NCBI GenBank assembly: GCA_002401545.1
Contig: NVTJ01000001.1
Span: 53,213 to 66,772 of the forward strand
From: Alphaproteobacteria bacterium
Lineage (GTDB): Bacteria; Pseudomonadota; Alphaproteobacteria; Sphingomonadales; Emcibacteraceae
Length of the DNA: 13,560 nucleotides
Direction of reading: 5' to 3'
The notes below the pieces were generated by a model that saw only the letters and a program-made list of their open reading frames with translations, was not told where the DNA came from and did no database searches. Positions 6,250-13,504 of the stretch are shown piece by piece. Position 1 is the first letter of the stretch. Every line of letters starts with the position of its first letter. The translations under genes were made by a program, and so were the position numbers.

Positions 6250-8514
6250 GTGATCTCGGTGAGCAGTGCACCTCGTCAGCTACTTAGACGATTGCATGGA
6301 ATTATGGCGGGTGCCGGCAGTGCCGAGCAGCGTCTGACCGAGGTTGTACGCCTTGTGGCCAGCAATATGATTGCCGAAGTTTGTTCGGTATATTTTATGC
6401 GTGGCGGTGAAATCCTCGAGCTTTTTGCCACCGAAGGGCTGAAAGCGTCCGCAGTTCACAAAACCCGGCTGCGGGTTGGCGAAGGTCTTGTGGGACATAT
6501 TGCGGCGACGGCCATGCCGCTCAATCTGTCCAATGCTCGCAAACATCCGAAATTTGTTTACCGGGCGGAAACCGGTGAGGAAGTCTATCATTCCCTGATG
6601 GGGGTGCCTATCCTGCGGTCCGGAAAAGCGGTTGGTGTCCTGGTTATCCAGAATAAAACCCAGCGTCATTATATGCAGGAAGAAAAAGAATCCCTGCAAA
6701 CGGTGGCCATGGTTCTGGCAGAACTTGTGGCCAGCGGCGACTTGTTTGATCCGAAAGAACAGCAGGAAGCCACGCTGGAACGGGCGGCGACATCGCGCTT
6801 TGAAGGGGTGGTGTTTGCCGAGGGCATGGCCGAAGGGGTTGCGGTTTTCCATGAACCAAAAATCGAGGTGGTCAAGCATCTGACCGATAATATTCCCCAG
6901 GAAAAAACCCGCCTTGATCTGGCCCTGCAAGCCCTGCAGGACCAGATTGATGATATGATGTCGGCGGAAGACCTTCGTCATCAGGGCGAACATCAGGAAA
7001 TTCTTGATGTCTATATGCTGTTTGCCCGGGACAAAGGCTGGAAATCAAAGATAGAAGCCATCATTGATACGGGCCTGACCGCAGAGGCGGCGGTGGAGAA
7101 GGTTCAACTCAACAACCGGGTGCGGATGCAGAAAATGTCGGATCCTTATCTGCGGGAACGGCTGAGTGATCTGGATGATCTGGCCAACCGGCTGAACCGG
7201 CATCTCATGGGCCGGGTGGGGTCGGCGGCATCGGCAAATCTGCCGGACAAGGTTATTCTGGTTGCCCAGAATATGGGGCCGGCGGATTTGCTGGATTATG
7301 ACCGGGAAAAGCTCTGTGGTGTTATCCTTCAAGACGGTTCCCCGACCGCCCATGTGTCCATCGTTGCCCGGGCGCTGGGCATTCCCATGGTGGGACAGAT
7401 GGAAAATGCGTTGCTTGCGGTGGCGGAAGGCGAGCAGGTGATTGTCAATGGTGTTGAGGGCATTGTTTATTTTTCCCCGCCGCCCGAGATTTTGCAGAGC
7501 TATCAGGAAAGCATCGAATCCCGCGACATATTGCAGGCGGAATATGATGCTCTGCGGGATTTGCCGGCGAAAACCCGTGACGGGGTTGAGGTCGAGCTGC
7601 TGGTTAATGCGGGTCTGAGCATGGATATGGAGGGGCTGAAACGCACCGGGGCCAGTGGTGTCGGGCTGTTTCGGACAGAATTTCAGTTTATGGTCAGCGA
7701 TTCTTTGCCGCGCGTTGGCCCCCAGGCCGAATTTTACCGGGAAATTCTGGATGCGGCGGACGGCAAGCCGGTTATTTTCCGCACATTGGATATTGGCGGC
7801 GACAAGCCGGTATCTTTTCTGAAACGGGATGATGAAGCCAATCCGGCATTGGGCTGGCGGGCCATTCGTATCGCCTTTGACCGTCCGGCCCTGCTGCGCT
7901 ATCAGGTGCGGGCCCTGTTGAAAGCGGCAGAGGGACGGGAACTGAACATCATGTTCCCGATGATTTCTGATGTTTCCGAGTTTAAAATGGCCCGGGAAAT
8001 TCTGAATAAGGAAATCAACCGTCAGAAAAAGCGAAAAAGCCCCCTGCCGGAAAATATTCGCGTGGGGACCATGCTGGAGGTTCCGGCTCTGATCTGGCAG
8101 CTGGATAATTTACTGCCGTTGCTGGATTTTATTTCCATTGGCAGTAATGACCTGTTGCAGTTTTTCTTTGCCTGTGACCGGGAAAACCCGAAATTGGCCG
8201 GGCGCTATGATCCTGTCTCGCCGCCGGCATTGAAGATGCTGAAATTCATTGTTGATAAATGTAACGATCATGATGTGACGATAACCCTCTGTGGCGAAAT
8301 TGGTGGCAAACCGATTACAGCACTTGCTTTACTGGCCATCGGTTTTCGCCGCCTGTCCATTGCTCCGGCTTCTGTCGGGCCGGTAAAAATGATGATTCGC
8401 AGTCTGGATTTGGCGGGTGCGGAGGCTTTTGTGACGGGATTGCTGAGTCGTCCTGATCATAGCCTGAGAGGGTTGCTAACCGCTTTTGCCAAGGACCATG
8501 GCATTAAAATCTGA
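6250..8514 (+). CDS. ptsP: Phosphoenolpyruvate-protein phosphotransferase PtsP (enzyme I-Ntr, GAF-containing)
   Basis: PtsP is the first kinase of the nitrogen phosphotransferase system: it takes phosphate from PEP onto a histidine and passes it to NPr, a regulatory relay rather than a sugar transporter. The 754-residue cytoplasmic protein has an N-terminal GAF sensor domain (about 18-160, with CSVYFMRGGEILELFATEGL), an enzyme I helical domain (about 178-300), and the swivelling phosphohistidine domain with H368 in DGSPTAHVSIVARALGIP. The PEP-binding barrel (about 430-720) carries R475 in GLFRTEFQF, RTLDIGGDKP (from 511), GTMLEVPAL, GSNDLLQFF and C681 in LCGEIGGKP. All key residues are present. 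GTG 6250 is taken as start on the strength of its Shine-Dalgarno; TTG 6211 would add 13 residues. The gene follows the flavoprotein after 55 bases. No NPr or EIIA gene is in the window. The GAF domain in E. coli PtsP is reported to sense glutamine. Confidence 0.95.
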   Translation: MISVSSAPRQLLRRLHGIMAGAGSAEQRLTEVVRLVASNMIAEVCSVYFMRGGEILELFATEGLKASAVHKTRLRVGEGLVGHIAATAMPLNLSNARKHPKFVYRAETGEEVYHSLMGVPILRSGKAVGVLVIQNKTQRHYMQEEKESLQTVAMVLAELVASGDLFDPKEQQEATLERAATSRFEGVVFAEGMAEGVAVFHEPKIEVVKHLTDNIPQEKTRLDLALQALQDQIDDMMSAEDLRHQGEHQEILDVYMLFARDKGWKSKIEAIIDTGLTAEAAVEKVQLNNRVRMQKMSDPYLRERLSDLDDLANRLNRHLMGRVGSAASANLPDKVILVAQNMGPADLLDYDREKLCGVILQDGSPTAHVSIVARALGIPMVGQMENALLAVAEGEQVIVNGVEGIVYFSPPPEILQSYQESIESRDILQAEYDALRDLPAKTRDGVEVELLVNAGLSMDMEGLKRTGASGVGLFRTEFQFMVSDSLPRVGPQAEFYREILDAADGKPVIFRTLDIGGDKPVSFLKRDDEANPALGWRAIRIAFDRPALLRYQVRALLKAAEGRELNIMFPMISDVSEFKMAREILNKEINRQKKRKSPLPENIRVGTMLEVPALIWQLDNLLPLLDFISIGSNDLLQFFFACDRENPKLAGRYDPVSPPALKMLKFIVDKCNDHDVTITLCGEIGGKPITALALLAIGFRRLSIAPASVGPVKMMIRSLDLAGAEAFVTGLLSRPDHSLRGLLTAFAKDHGIKI

Positions 8515-8719
8515 CTTTCAGGGCCATTTTTCCTATAAATCAGGTATATTTGCAGTTTTTTGTTGACTCTTTAAATCGGTTTAAGGTTCACTGACTGTCT
8601 GCAAAAAACCAGATGGCTTTCAGATAAGAATGAATGAATAGTTAATTTTAATCATCTTGAGTCTATGGGTTAATAAAATAGCAAGCATATTAGGGTAAAA
8701 TGCTTCGGGACGGAAGATC

Positions 8720-8750
8720 TTGTCAGAAGGGTCTTTCCAAAACCTATATT
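8720..8750 (+). promoter_or_regulatory. Candidate promoter for the RodZ-like gene-ispG-hisS cluster
   Basis: TTGTCA (8720-8725) matches five of six -35 bases and TATATT (8745-8750) matches five of six -10 bases. The spacer is 19 bases, or 18 if CTATAT is used, which is slightly long. Start would be near 8757, about 43 bases before the GTG at 8800. Read by eye. Confidence 0.38.
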
Positions 8751-8755
8751 TGGAA
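8735..8755. repeat. Perfect 7-bp inverted repeat over the candidate -10
   Basis: TTCCAAA (8735-8741) and TTTGGAA (8749-8755) form a perfect dyad around a 7-base centre. It covers the proposed -10 element, so it could be an operator or a small stem at the start of the transcript. No regulator is identified. Confidence 0.5.
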
Positions 8756-8799
8756 GTAAATATTCGCAGTAACGGGTAAGTTAGTAGGGATTAAGTTAG

Positions 8800-9726
8800 G
8801 TGGACCAAGGTCTGTTCTTAAAAAATAATATGGATTACGGATCTGCGGCAGAAGTGCCGGCAGAAGCGCTTACTGTTGGCCAGAGGCTTTCACAGGCCCG
8901 GCGTGCTTCGGGCGAAATCGATATGGAAAAAATATCCGATGAATTATGCATCCGGATTCATTTGCTCAGGGCATTGGAGCAGGATGATTTTGACAAATTT
9001 CCCTCGGCCTGCTACGCGGCGGGGTTTCTGAAGAATTATGCTTCCTATCTGAAACTGGATGTGGGGCAGATAACAGCGCAATATAAAAAAGAATTTCAGG
9101 GGAGCATGAAAAAGGTCAAACTGGTTTTTCTGGAAGTGGAAAAAGACCATAACTCCGCCCAGCATATGATTGTTTCGCTGGCTATATTGAGTGCGCTTGT
9201 GCTTTATGGTGTCTGGTATTTCTCTGGTGGCAATGATCGTTTGTTATTATCAGCCTTGCCGGATGTATCGGAAGTTACCTCAAACATTCTGGTATCCGCC
9301 ATTCTGGAAGATGAGCAAAATCCGGTTATGGCCGAGGTAACGGCAGCGCCCGCCCCGAAAGAGGCTTTGGAAAAAAATCAGGGGTTTTATTTGGTTCAGC
9401 GGGTTAATGCCACTCCGTTGGAAGCAACGACCAAAAACACAGCTCTTGGGACCGGGCAGATCCGCCTGTCTATGCGGGAGGATGCCTGGATTCGTATTAT
9501 TGATGCGAACAAGAAAATATTGCTGGACCGTATTCTGCTGGCGGGGGAGGAATTTTATATGACCAACCGCAAGGGTATGACGATGATGACCAGCAATGCC
9601 GGGGCGGTATCGCTTTTTGTGGGTGATATGGCAATTTCCCTTTTTGGCGACTCCGGCCAGATCCGGGAAAATATCAGTCTGGATAAACAGGACCTGCTGA
9701 TGACAACCGCCCATTTATCACCCTAA
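8800..9726 (+). CDS. RodZ-like membrane protein (cytoplasmic HTH, one TM segment, DUF4115)
   Basis: The 308-residue protein has the RodZ layout. A cytoplasmic helix-turn-helix domain of the HTH_25 type (about 25-95) carries VGQRLSQARRASG, ISDELCIRIHLLRALEQDDFDKFPSACYAAGFLKNYASYL. One membrane helix follows (about 123-141, IVSLAILSALVLYGVWYF), then a linker and a periplasmic DUF4115 domain (about 221-288) with REDAWIRIIDANKKILLDR and TSNAGAVSLFVGD. RodZ binds MreB and links it to the cell-wall elongation machinery; here this role is inferred from architecture and position. GTG 8800 is chosen because AGGGA (8786-8790) lies nine bases upstream; ATG 8830 has no such site. It precedes ispG and hisS, the same order as E. 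coli rodZ-ispG-hisS. Confidence 0.82.
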   Translation: MDQGLFLKNNMDYGSAAEVPAEALTVGQRLSQARRASGEIDMEKISDELCIRIHLLRALEQDDFDKFPSACYAAGFLKNYASYLKLDVGQITAQYKKEFQGSMKKVKLVFLEVEKDHNSAQHMIVSLAILSALVLYGVWYFSGGNDRLLLSALPDVSEVTSNILVSAILEDEQNPVMAEVTAAPAPKEALEKNQGFYLVQRVNATPLEATTKNTALGTGQIRLSMREDAWIRIIDANKKILLDRILLAGEEFYMTNRKGMTMMTSNAGAVSLFVGDMAISLFGDSGQIRENISLDKQDLLMTTAHLSP

Positions 9727-9765
9727 AATAAAAAACCTGAGATTAAAGTCATAAAATATTGGTGA

Positions 9766-9785
9766 TTCCCCTTGATCTTGGGGAA
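9766..9785 (+). other. Short hairpin in the leader of ispG
   Basis: TTCCCC (9766-9771) pairs with GGGGAA (9780-9785) around an 8-base loop. No T-run follows, so it is not a normal terminator. It lies in the 108-base gap between the RodZ-like gene and ispG and may be a processing or stability element. Confidence 0.35.
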
Positions 9786-9834
9786 ACTATTCTCCATGTT
9801 GGCGCCCTGGTTGAAATTTGGAAATTGACGGAAT

Positions 9835-10941
9835 ATGAGCATTCGACCCTACCGGGATATTTTGCGCCGCGCATCACGACAGATTATGGTGGGCAATGTT
9901 GCCGTGGGTGGTGATGCTCCGATCTCAGTGCAGTCTATGACCAATACACTGACCACAGACGTGCAGGGGACCATCCGTCAAATCCGTCAAATGGAAGAGG
10001 CCGGGGCAGATATTGTCCGGGTTTCCTGCCCTGACGAAGCCTCCACCGCCGCCCTGAAAGACATTATTTCCGGGGTGAGGGTGCCGGTTGTGGCCGACAT
10101 TCATTTCCATTATCGGCGCGCCATCGAGGCCGCCGAAGCCGGGGCCGCATGTTTGCGGATAAATCCCGGCAATATTGGCTCTGCGGAAAGGGTGCGCGAA
10201 GTGGTCAGGGCGGCCAAAGATCATGGCTGTTCCATGCGTATCGGGGTTAATGCCGGATCGCTGGAAAAACACCTGCTGGAACAATACGGCGAACCCTGCC
10301 CTGATGCCATGGTGCAAAGTGCGCTGGAACATGCCAGAATTCTGGAAGACAATGATTTTTTTGAATTCAAGATCAGCGTCAAGGCGTCAGATATTTTTCT
10401 GGCGGTGGCGGCCTATCAGGGTCTGGCGGATGCCTGCGATTATCCGTTGCATCTGGGCATTACCGAAGCGGGCGCGTTACGGGCCGGGACGGTGAAATCC
10501 TCCATTGGCATGGGGATGCTGCTGTGGTCCGGCATTGGTGACAGCATCCGGGTGTCCCTGTCTGCGGACCCGGTGGAAGAGGTCAAGGTCGGTTTTGATC
10601 TGCTCAAAAGTCTCGATATTCGCCACCGGGGGGTGCGGATTATATCCTGCCCCTCCTGCGCACGGCAGGCTTATCCGGTGATCAGAACGGTGGAACTGCT
10701 GGAAAAACGGCTGGAGCATATTTCAACGCCGCTCAGCCTGAGCATCATTGGCTGTGTGGTCAATGGGCCAGGGGAGGCACGGGAAACCGACATTGGCCTG
10801 ACCGGTGGTGGTAACGGCACCCATATGATTTACCTGAACGGCATGTCCGATCACAAGATTGATGATGACAGACTGGTTGATCATATTGTAAAGCTAGTAG
10901 AGAAAAAAGCAGCTGAGCTGGAAGCAGAAATCAAGGAGTAA
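9835..10941 (+). CDS. ispG: 4-hydroxy-3-methylbut-2-en-1-yl diphosphate synthase IspG (GcpE)
   Basis: IspG converts 2-C-methyl-D-erythritol 2,4-cyclodiphosphate to HMBPP, the next-to-last step of the MEP isoprenoid route, using a [4Fe-4S] cluster. The 368-residue enzyme opens with the family block in which GGDAPISVQSMTNTLTTD is plain, then GADIVRVSCPDEA and VADIHFHYR. The cluster ligands are complete: C272 and C275 in ISCPSCARQ, and C307 and E314 in GCVVNGPGEARETD. They fall two positions after the E. coli ligands C270, C273, C305 and E312. It is the short bacterial form without an inserted domain. The ribosome site before the ATG is weak. The gene runs into hisS with only three bases between stop and start, and the hisS Shine-Dalgarno lies inside its last codons. 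Confidence 0.97.
   Translation: MSIRPYRDILRRASRQIMVGNVAVGGDAPISVQSMTNTLTTDVQGTIRQIRQMEEAGADIVRVSCPDEASTAALKDIISGVRVPVVADIHFHYRRAIEAAEAGAACLRINPGNIGSAERVREVVRAAKDHGCSMRIGVNAGSLEKHLLEQYGEPCPDAMVQSALEHARILEDNDFFEFKISVKASDIFLAVAAYQGLADACDYPLHLGITEAGALRAGTVKSSIGMGMLLWSGIGDSIRVSLSADPVEEVKVGFDLLKSLDIRHRGVRIISCPSCARQAYPVIRTVELLEKRLEHISTPLSLSIIGCVVNGPGEARETDIGLTGGGNGTHMIYLNGMSDHKIDDDRLVDHIVKLVEKKAAELEAEIKE
10933..10938 (+). promoter_or_regulatory. Shine-Dalgarno AAGGAG for hisS inside the ispG 3' end
   Basis: AAGGAG lies six bases before the GTG at 10945 and within the last codons of ispG. It fixes the hisS start and couples the two genes. Confidence 0.75.
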
Positions 10942-10944
10942 TCA

Positions 10945-12195
10945 GTGGCCAAATTACAACCCGTAAGGGGCACCCACGATATTATGGGTGATCAGGCACG
11001 GACATTCCAGTTCATTCAGGGCGTTTTTCAGGATATTGCCACCCGCTTTGGTCATCAGGAAATCAGCACACCGATTTTCGAATTTACCGAGGTTTTCAGT
11101 CGCACGCTCGGCGAAACATCCGATGTGGTGTCCAAGGAAATGTACAGCTTTGAGGACAGGGGCGGGGAATCGCTGACCCTGCGGCCGGAATATACCGCCG
11201 GCATCGTTCGTGCGTTTATTTCAAATGGCCTGCAACAATCATTGCCCTGCAAGTTTTTCGGCTCCGGCCCCATGTTTCGTTATGAGCGGCCTCAAAAAGG
11301 ACGTATGCGGCAGTTTCACCAGCTCGACGTTGAGATTCTGGGCGTAGCGGAACCGCAGGCGGATATTGAAGTTCTGGCCCTGGCGGCAACATTACTCAGC
11401 GAACTTGGTCTGATGGATGACGTGACGCTGGAAATAAACAGTCTTGGGGATACGGAAAGCCGCCTTGCCAACCGCGATGCTCTGGTCACTTATTTTACGG
11501 CCCACAAGAGCAGTCTTGGCGAGGACAGTCTGGCCCGCCTGAAAAAAAATCCCATGCGCATATTGGACAGCAAGGATGAGGGGGACCGGGCGTTGGTGGC
11601 AGATGCCCCGCGCATATCCGACTATTATAATCAAGCAAGCAAGGCCTTTTTTGATGAGGTGCTTGCCGGTCTGGATGCTCTGAACATAAAATATGTCATC
11701 AACGAACGTCTGGTGCGCGGCCTGGATTATTACAGCCACACCGCTTTTGAATTTATCACTAGTAAGCTCGGCGCTCAGGGCACGGTTCTGGCGGGTGGTC
11801 GCTATGACGGCCTGATGGAAATAATGGGTGGCCCTCCCACAGCCGGTATTGGATGGGCGGCGGGCATTGAACGTCTGGCGGAACTGGTATCCCCAGACCT
11901 TGTGCCCGGAGAACCGCGCCCCATCGCCATTGTGCCTGTGGGATCTGACTGTCAGGAGCAAGCCCTGAAAATTGCACAACAATTGCGCACAGCAGGCCAC
12001 GCCGCACATATGTCCTACCGGGGTAATATGGCAAAACGCATGAAGCGCGCTAACAAGGCTGACGCTATTGCTGCTGTCATCATCGGCGAAGACGAGCTTG
12101 CCCGCGCCGTTGTCACCATAAAAAACTTTGATGACGGCAGCCAAACAGAAGTCTCCCTTGACCAGCTCATGAACCATTTAAGCCACTATCGTTAG
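10945..12195 (+). CDS. hisS: Histidyl-tRNA synthetase HisRS
   Basis: HisRS charges tRNA-His with histidine. The 416-residue protein is a bacterial-type class II synthetase with a C-terminal anticodon-binding domain (about 325-410). Visible signatures are PVRGTHDI (6-13), TLRPEYTAGIVRAF (78-91), motif 2 FRYERPQKGRMRQFHQLD (111-128), the histidine-specific LVRGLDYYSHTAFE (256-269), AGGRYDGL (283-290) and motif 3 GIGWAAGIERL (301-311). The C-terminal domain shows SYRGNMAKRMKRANKADA. Length is close to the usual 420 or so residues, and no key residue is missing. It starts at GTG, coupled to ispG, and ends with TAG at 12193-12195, followed directly by the palindrome-rich segment before prfA. Confidence 0.97.
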   Translation: MAKLQPVRGTHDIMGDQARTFQFIQGVFQDIATRFGHQEISTPIFEFTEVFSRTLGETSDVVSKEMYSFEDRGGESLTLRPEYTAGIVRAFISNGLQQSLPCKFFGSGPMFRYERPQKGRMRQFHQLDVEILGVAEPQADIEVLALAATLLSELGLMDDVTLEINSLGDTESRLANRDALVTYFTAHKSSLGEDSLARLKKNPMRILDSKDEGDRALVADAPRISDYYNQASKAFFDEVLAGLDALNIKYVINERLVRGLDYYSHTAFEFITSKLGAQGTVLAGGRYDGLMEIMGGPPTAGIGWAAGIERLAELVSPDLVPGEPRPIAIVPVGSDCQEQALKIAQQLRTAGHAAHMSYRGNMAKRMKRANKADAIAAVIIGEDELARAVVTIKNFDDGSQTEVSLDQLMNHLSHYR

Positions 12196-12203
12196 CTGGT
12201 TTT

Positions 12204-12404
12204 TGGTTTAGCCTCAAGCGCCGGCGCTTGCGCTTAGGCTTCCGCGCAATTATGCGCGACGGGCGGTCGCCCTTACTTCGCCCAAGAAGGGGCTCAATAA
12301 CCGAACCTTTTTAGGTGAGGCAAGGCCAAGGGCCGCCCGAGCCAATGCGAGGAGGGGGAGCGCATCCCATAAATTAAATGGGGCGCGGGGGAGTTATCCC
12401 CCAT
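12204..12404. repeat. Palindrome-rich intergenic element, repeat-like, of unknown type
   Basis: The hisS-prfA gap is packed with stems. A perfect 16-bp palindrome CAAGCGCCGGCGCTTG spans 12215-12230. CGCGCA/TGCGCG (12243-12248 and 12253-12258) closes a 4-base loop. CCCTT-a-CTT pairs with AAG-AAGGG (12270-12291). ATGCG/CGCAT (12345-12349 and 12361-12365) encloses a G-rich loop. CCCAT/ATGGG (12366-12370 and 12378-12382) and GGGGGA/TCCCCC (12387-12392 and 12397-12402) complete the row. It is more GC-rich than the AT-rich gaps elsewhere in the window. Such density is typical of dispersed palindromic repeats of the REP/BIME/RPE kind or of a structured RNA, but copy number cannot be seen from one window. 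Ends are approximate. No transposase or long gene is present. Confidence 0.55.
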
Positions 12405-12424
12405 CAACAAAAAAGCAAATCAAA

Positions 12425-13504
12425 ATGATACCACAAGAACGATTGCAACAACTGATCACCCGTCACGAGGAACTGGAACATATGATGTCCCGGTCGGCGG
12501 AACTGTCTTCGGAAGAAATTATTGCTCTGTCTAAGGAATATTCTGATCTCACTCCGATTGTGAAAACGGCCCAGAATTATCTGTCCATGATCCGTGAAAT
12601 GATTGAACTGGCAGAAATGATCACCGACGCGGATATTGATCCCGAAATGAAGGAACTGGCAGAAATGGAACTGCCGGATCTGAAAAAACGCCTGCCCGCC
12701 ATAGAGCGGGAAATGGAGATTATGCTGCTGCCCAAAGATGTGGATGATGACAAAAACGCCTTGCTTGAAATCCGGGCGGGGACCGGCGGCGATGAGGCGG
12801 CGCTGTTTGCCGGCGACCTGTTCCGCATGTATCAGCGTTATGCGGCGCTGCAGGGCTGGAAATTCGAGGTGGTCAGTTCATCCTCAAGCGATGTGGGCGG
12901 TTTCAAGGAAGTGATCATCTCGGTCTCGGGCAAGGGCGTGTTTGCCAGGCTTAAATATGAATCCGGTGGCCACCGGGTGCAAAGGGTGCCGGATACGGAA
13001 ACCGGTGGCCGTATTCATACCTCTGCGGCAACGGTTGCGGTGATGCCGGAGGTGGAGGAAGTGGACATCAAGCTCGATGACAAGGACATCCGGATCGATA
13101 TTTTCCGCGCCAGCGGCCCCGGCGGCCAGAGCGTGAATACCACCGACAGTGCGGTGCGGATGACCCATATTCCCACCGGAATTACCGTGCAGCAACAGGA
13201 TGAAAAGTCCCAGCTTAAAAACCGCCAGAAGGCAATGAAAGTCCTGATGGCGCGGGTTTATGATGCGGAGAGGGCAAAGCGGGATGCGGTACGGGCGGCG
13301 GAGCGCAAGGAACAGGTGGGCAGTGGCGACCGGTCAGGCCGTATCCGGACCTATAATTTCCCGCAGGGAAGAGTGACCGATCACCGGATCAACCTGACCC
13401 TTTACAAGCTGGATCAGATTATGGCGGGGGACGGGCTGGAAGAAGTTATCACCGCTCTGATCACCGAGGATCAGGCATCACTTCTGGCTGAAATGAACGG
13501 TTGA
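12425..13504 (+). CDS. prfA: Peptide chain release factor 1 (RF1)
   Basis: RF1 recognises UAA and UAG stop codons on the ribosome and triggers peptide release. The 359-residue protein has an acidic helical domain 1 (about 1-100), the codon-recognition PxT motif as P189-D190-T191 in RVPDTETGGRIHTS, and the catalytic GGQ loop at G233-G234-Q235 in SGPGGQSVNTTDSAVR, the same numbers as in E. coli RF1. GSGDRSGRIRTYNFPQGRVTDHRI follows, as expected. The middle residue of the tripeptide is aspartate, where many homologues have alanine or valine. MIPQERLQQLITRHEELEHMM is a normal RF1 N-terminus, so ATG 12425 is firm although no Shine-Dalgarno precedes it. prmC, whose product methylates the GGQ glutamine, usually follows, but none starts in the last 56 bases. 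Confidence 0.97.
   Translation: MIPQERLQQLITRHEELEHMMSRSAELSSEEIIALSKEYSDLTPIVKTAQNYLSMIREMIELAEMITDADIDPEMKELAEMELPDLKKRLPAIEREMEIMLLPKDVDDDKNALLEIRAGTGGDEAALFAGDLFRMYQRYAALQGWKFEVVSSSSSDVGGFKEVIISVSGKGVFARLKYESGGHRVQRVPDTETGGRIHTSAATVAVMPEVEEVDIKLDDKDIRIDIFRASGPGGQSVNTTDSAVRMTHIPTGITVQQQDEKSQLKNRQKAMKVLMARVYDAERAKRDAVRAAERKEQVGSGDRSGRIRTYNFPQGRVTDHRINLTLYKLDQIMAGDGLEEVITALITEDQASLLAEMNG

Larger units (their letters stand above)
8515..8799 (+). other. AT-rich intergenic region between ptsP and the RodZ-like gene
   Basis: This 285-base gap holds no credible gene in either strand. It contains a long-range inverted repeat (TTTGCAG at 8549-8555 with CTGCAAA at 8599-8605, overlapped by GTTTTTTG 8555-8562 with CAAAAAAC 8602-8609), a candidate promoter at 8720-8750, and a 7-bp dyad at 8735-8755. 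No convincing hairpin-plus-T-run terminator for ptsP is visible. Confidence 0.6.

Noticed and set aside
6280..6993. A 237-codon open frame on the minus strand
   Set aside because: It lies wholly antisense to the GAF and helical domains of ptsP, which has strong family motifs; the antisense product shows no recognisable domain and no ribosome site. It is a codon-bias shadow.
8563..8568. TTGACT as a strong -35 element
   Set aside because: No acceptable -10 hexamer lies 15 to 19 bases downstream.
11392..12177. A 261-codon open frame on the minus strand
   Set aside because: Antisense to the 3' half of hisS, which has all class II motifs in this region. No family features in the antisense product.
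12252..12314. A 20-codon frame starting with ATG inside the palindromic element (MRDGRSPLLR...)
   Set aside because: No ribosome site, arginine-rich composition caused by the GC-rich stems, and the codons coincide with hairpins. Treated as chance.
12350..12358. AGGAGGGGG, a perfect Shine-Dalgarno-like string upstream of prfA
   Set aside because: It is about 65 bases from the prfA ATG and no start codon follows it at usable distance in the prfA frame. More likely part of a G-rich loop.
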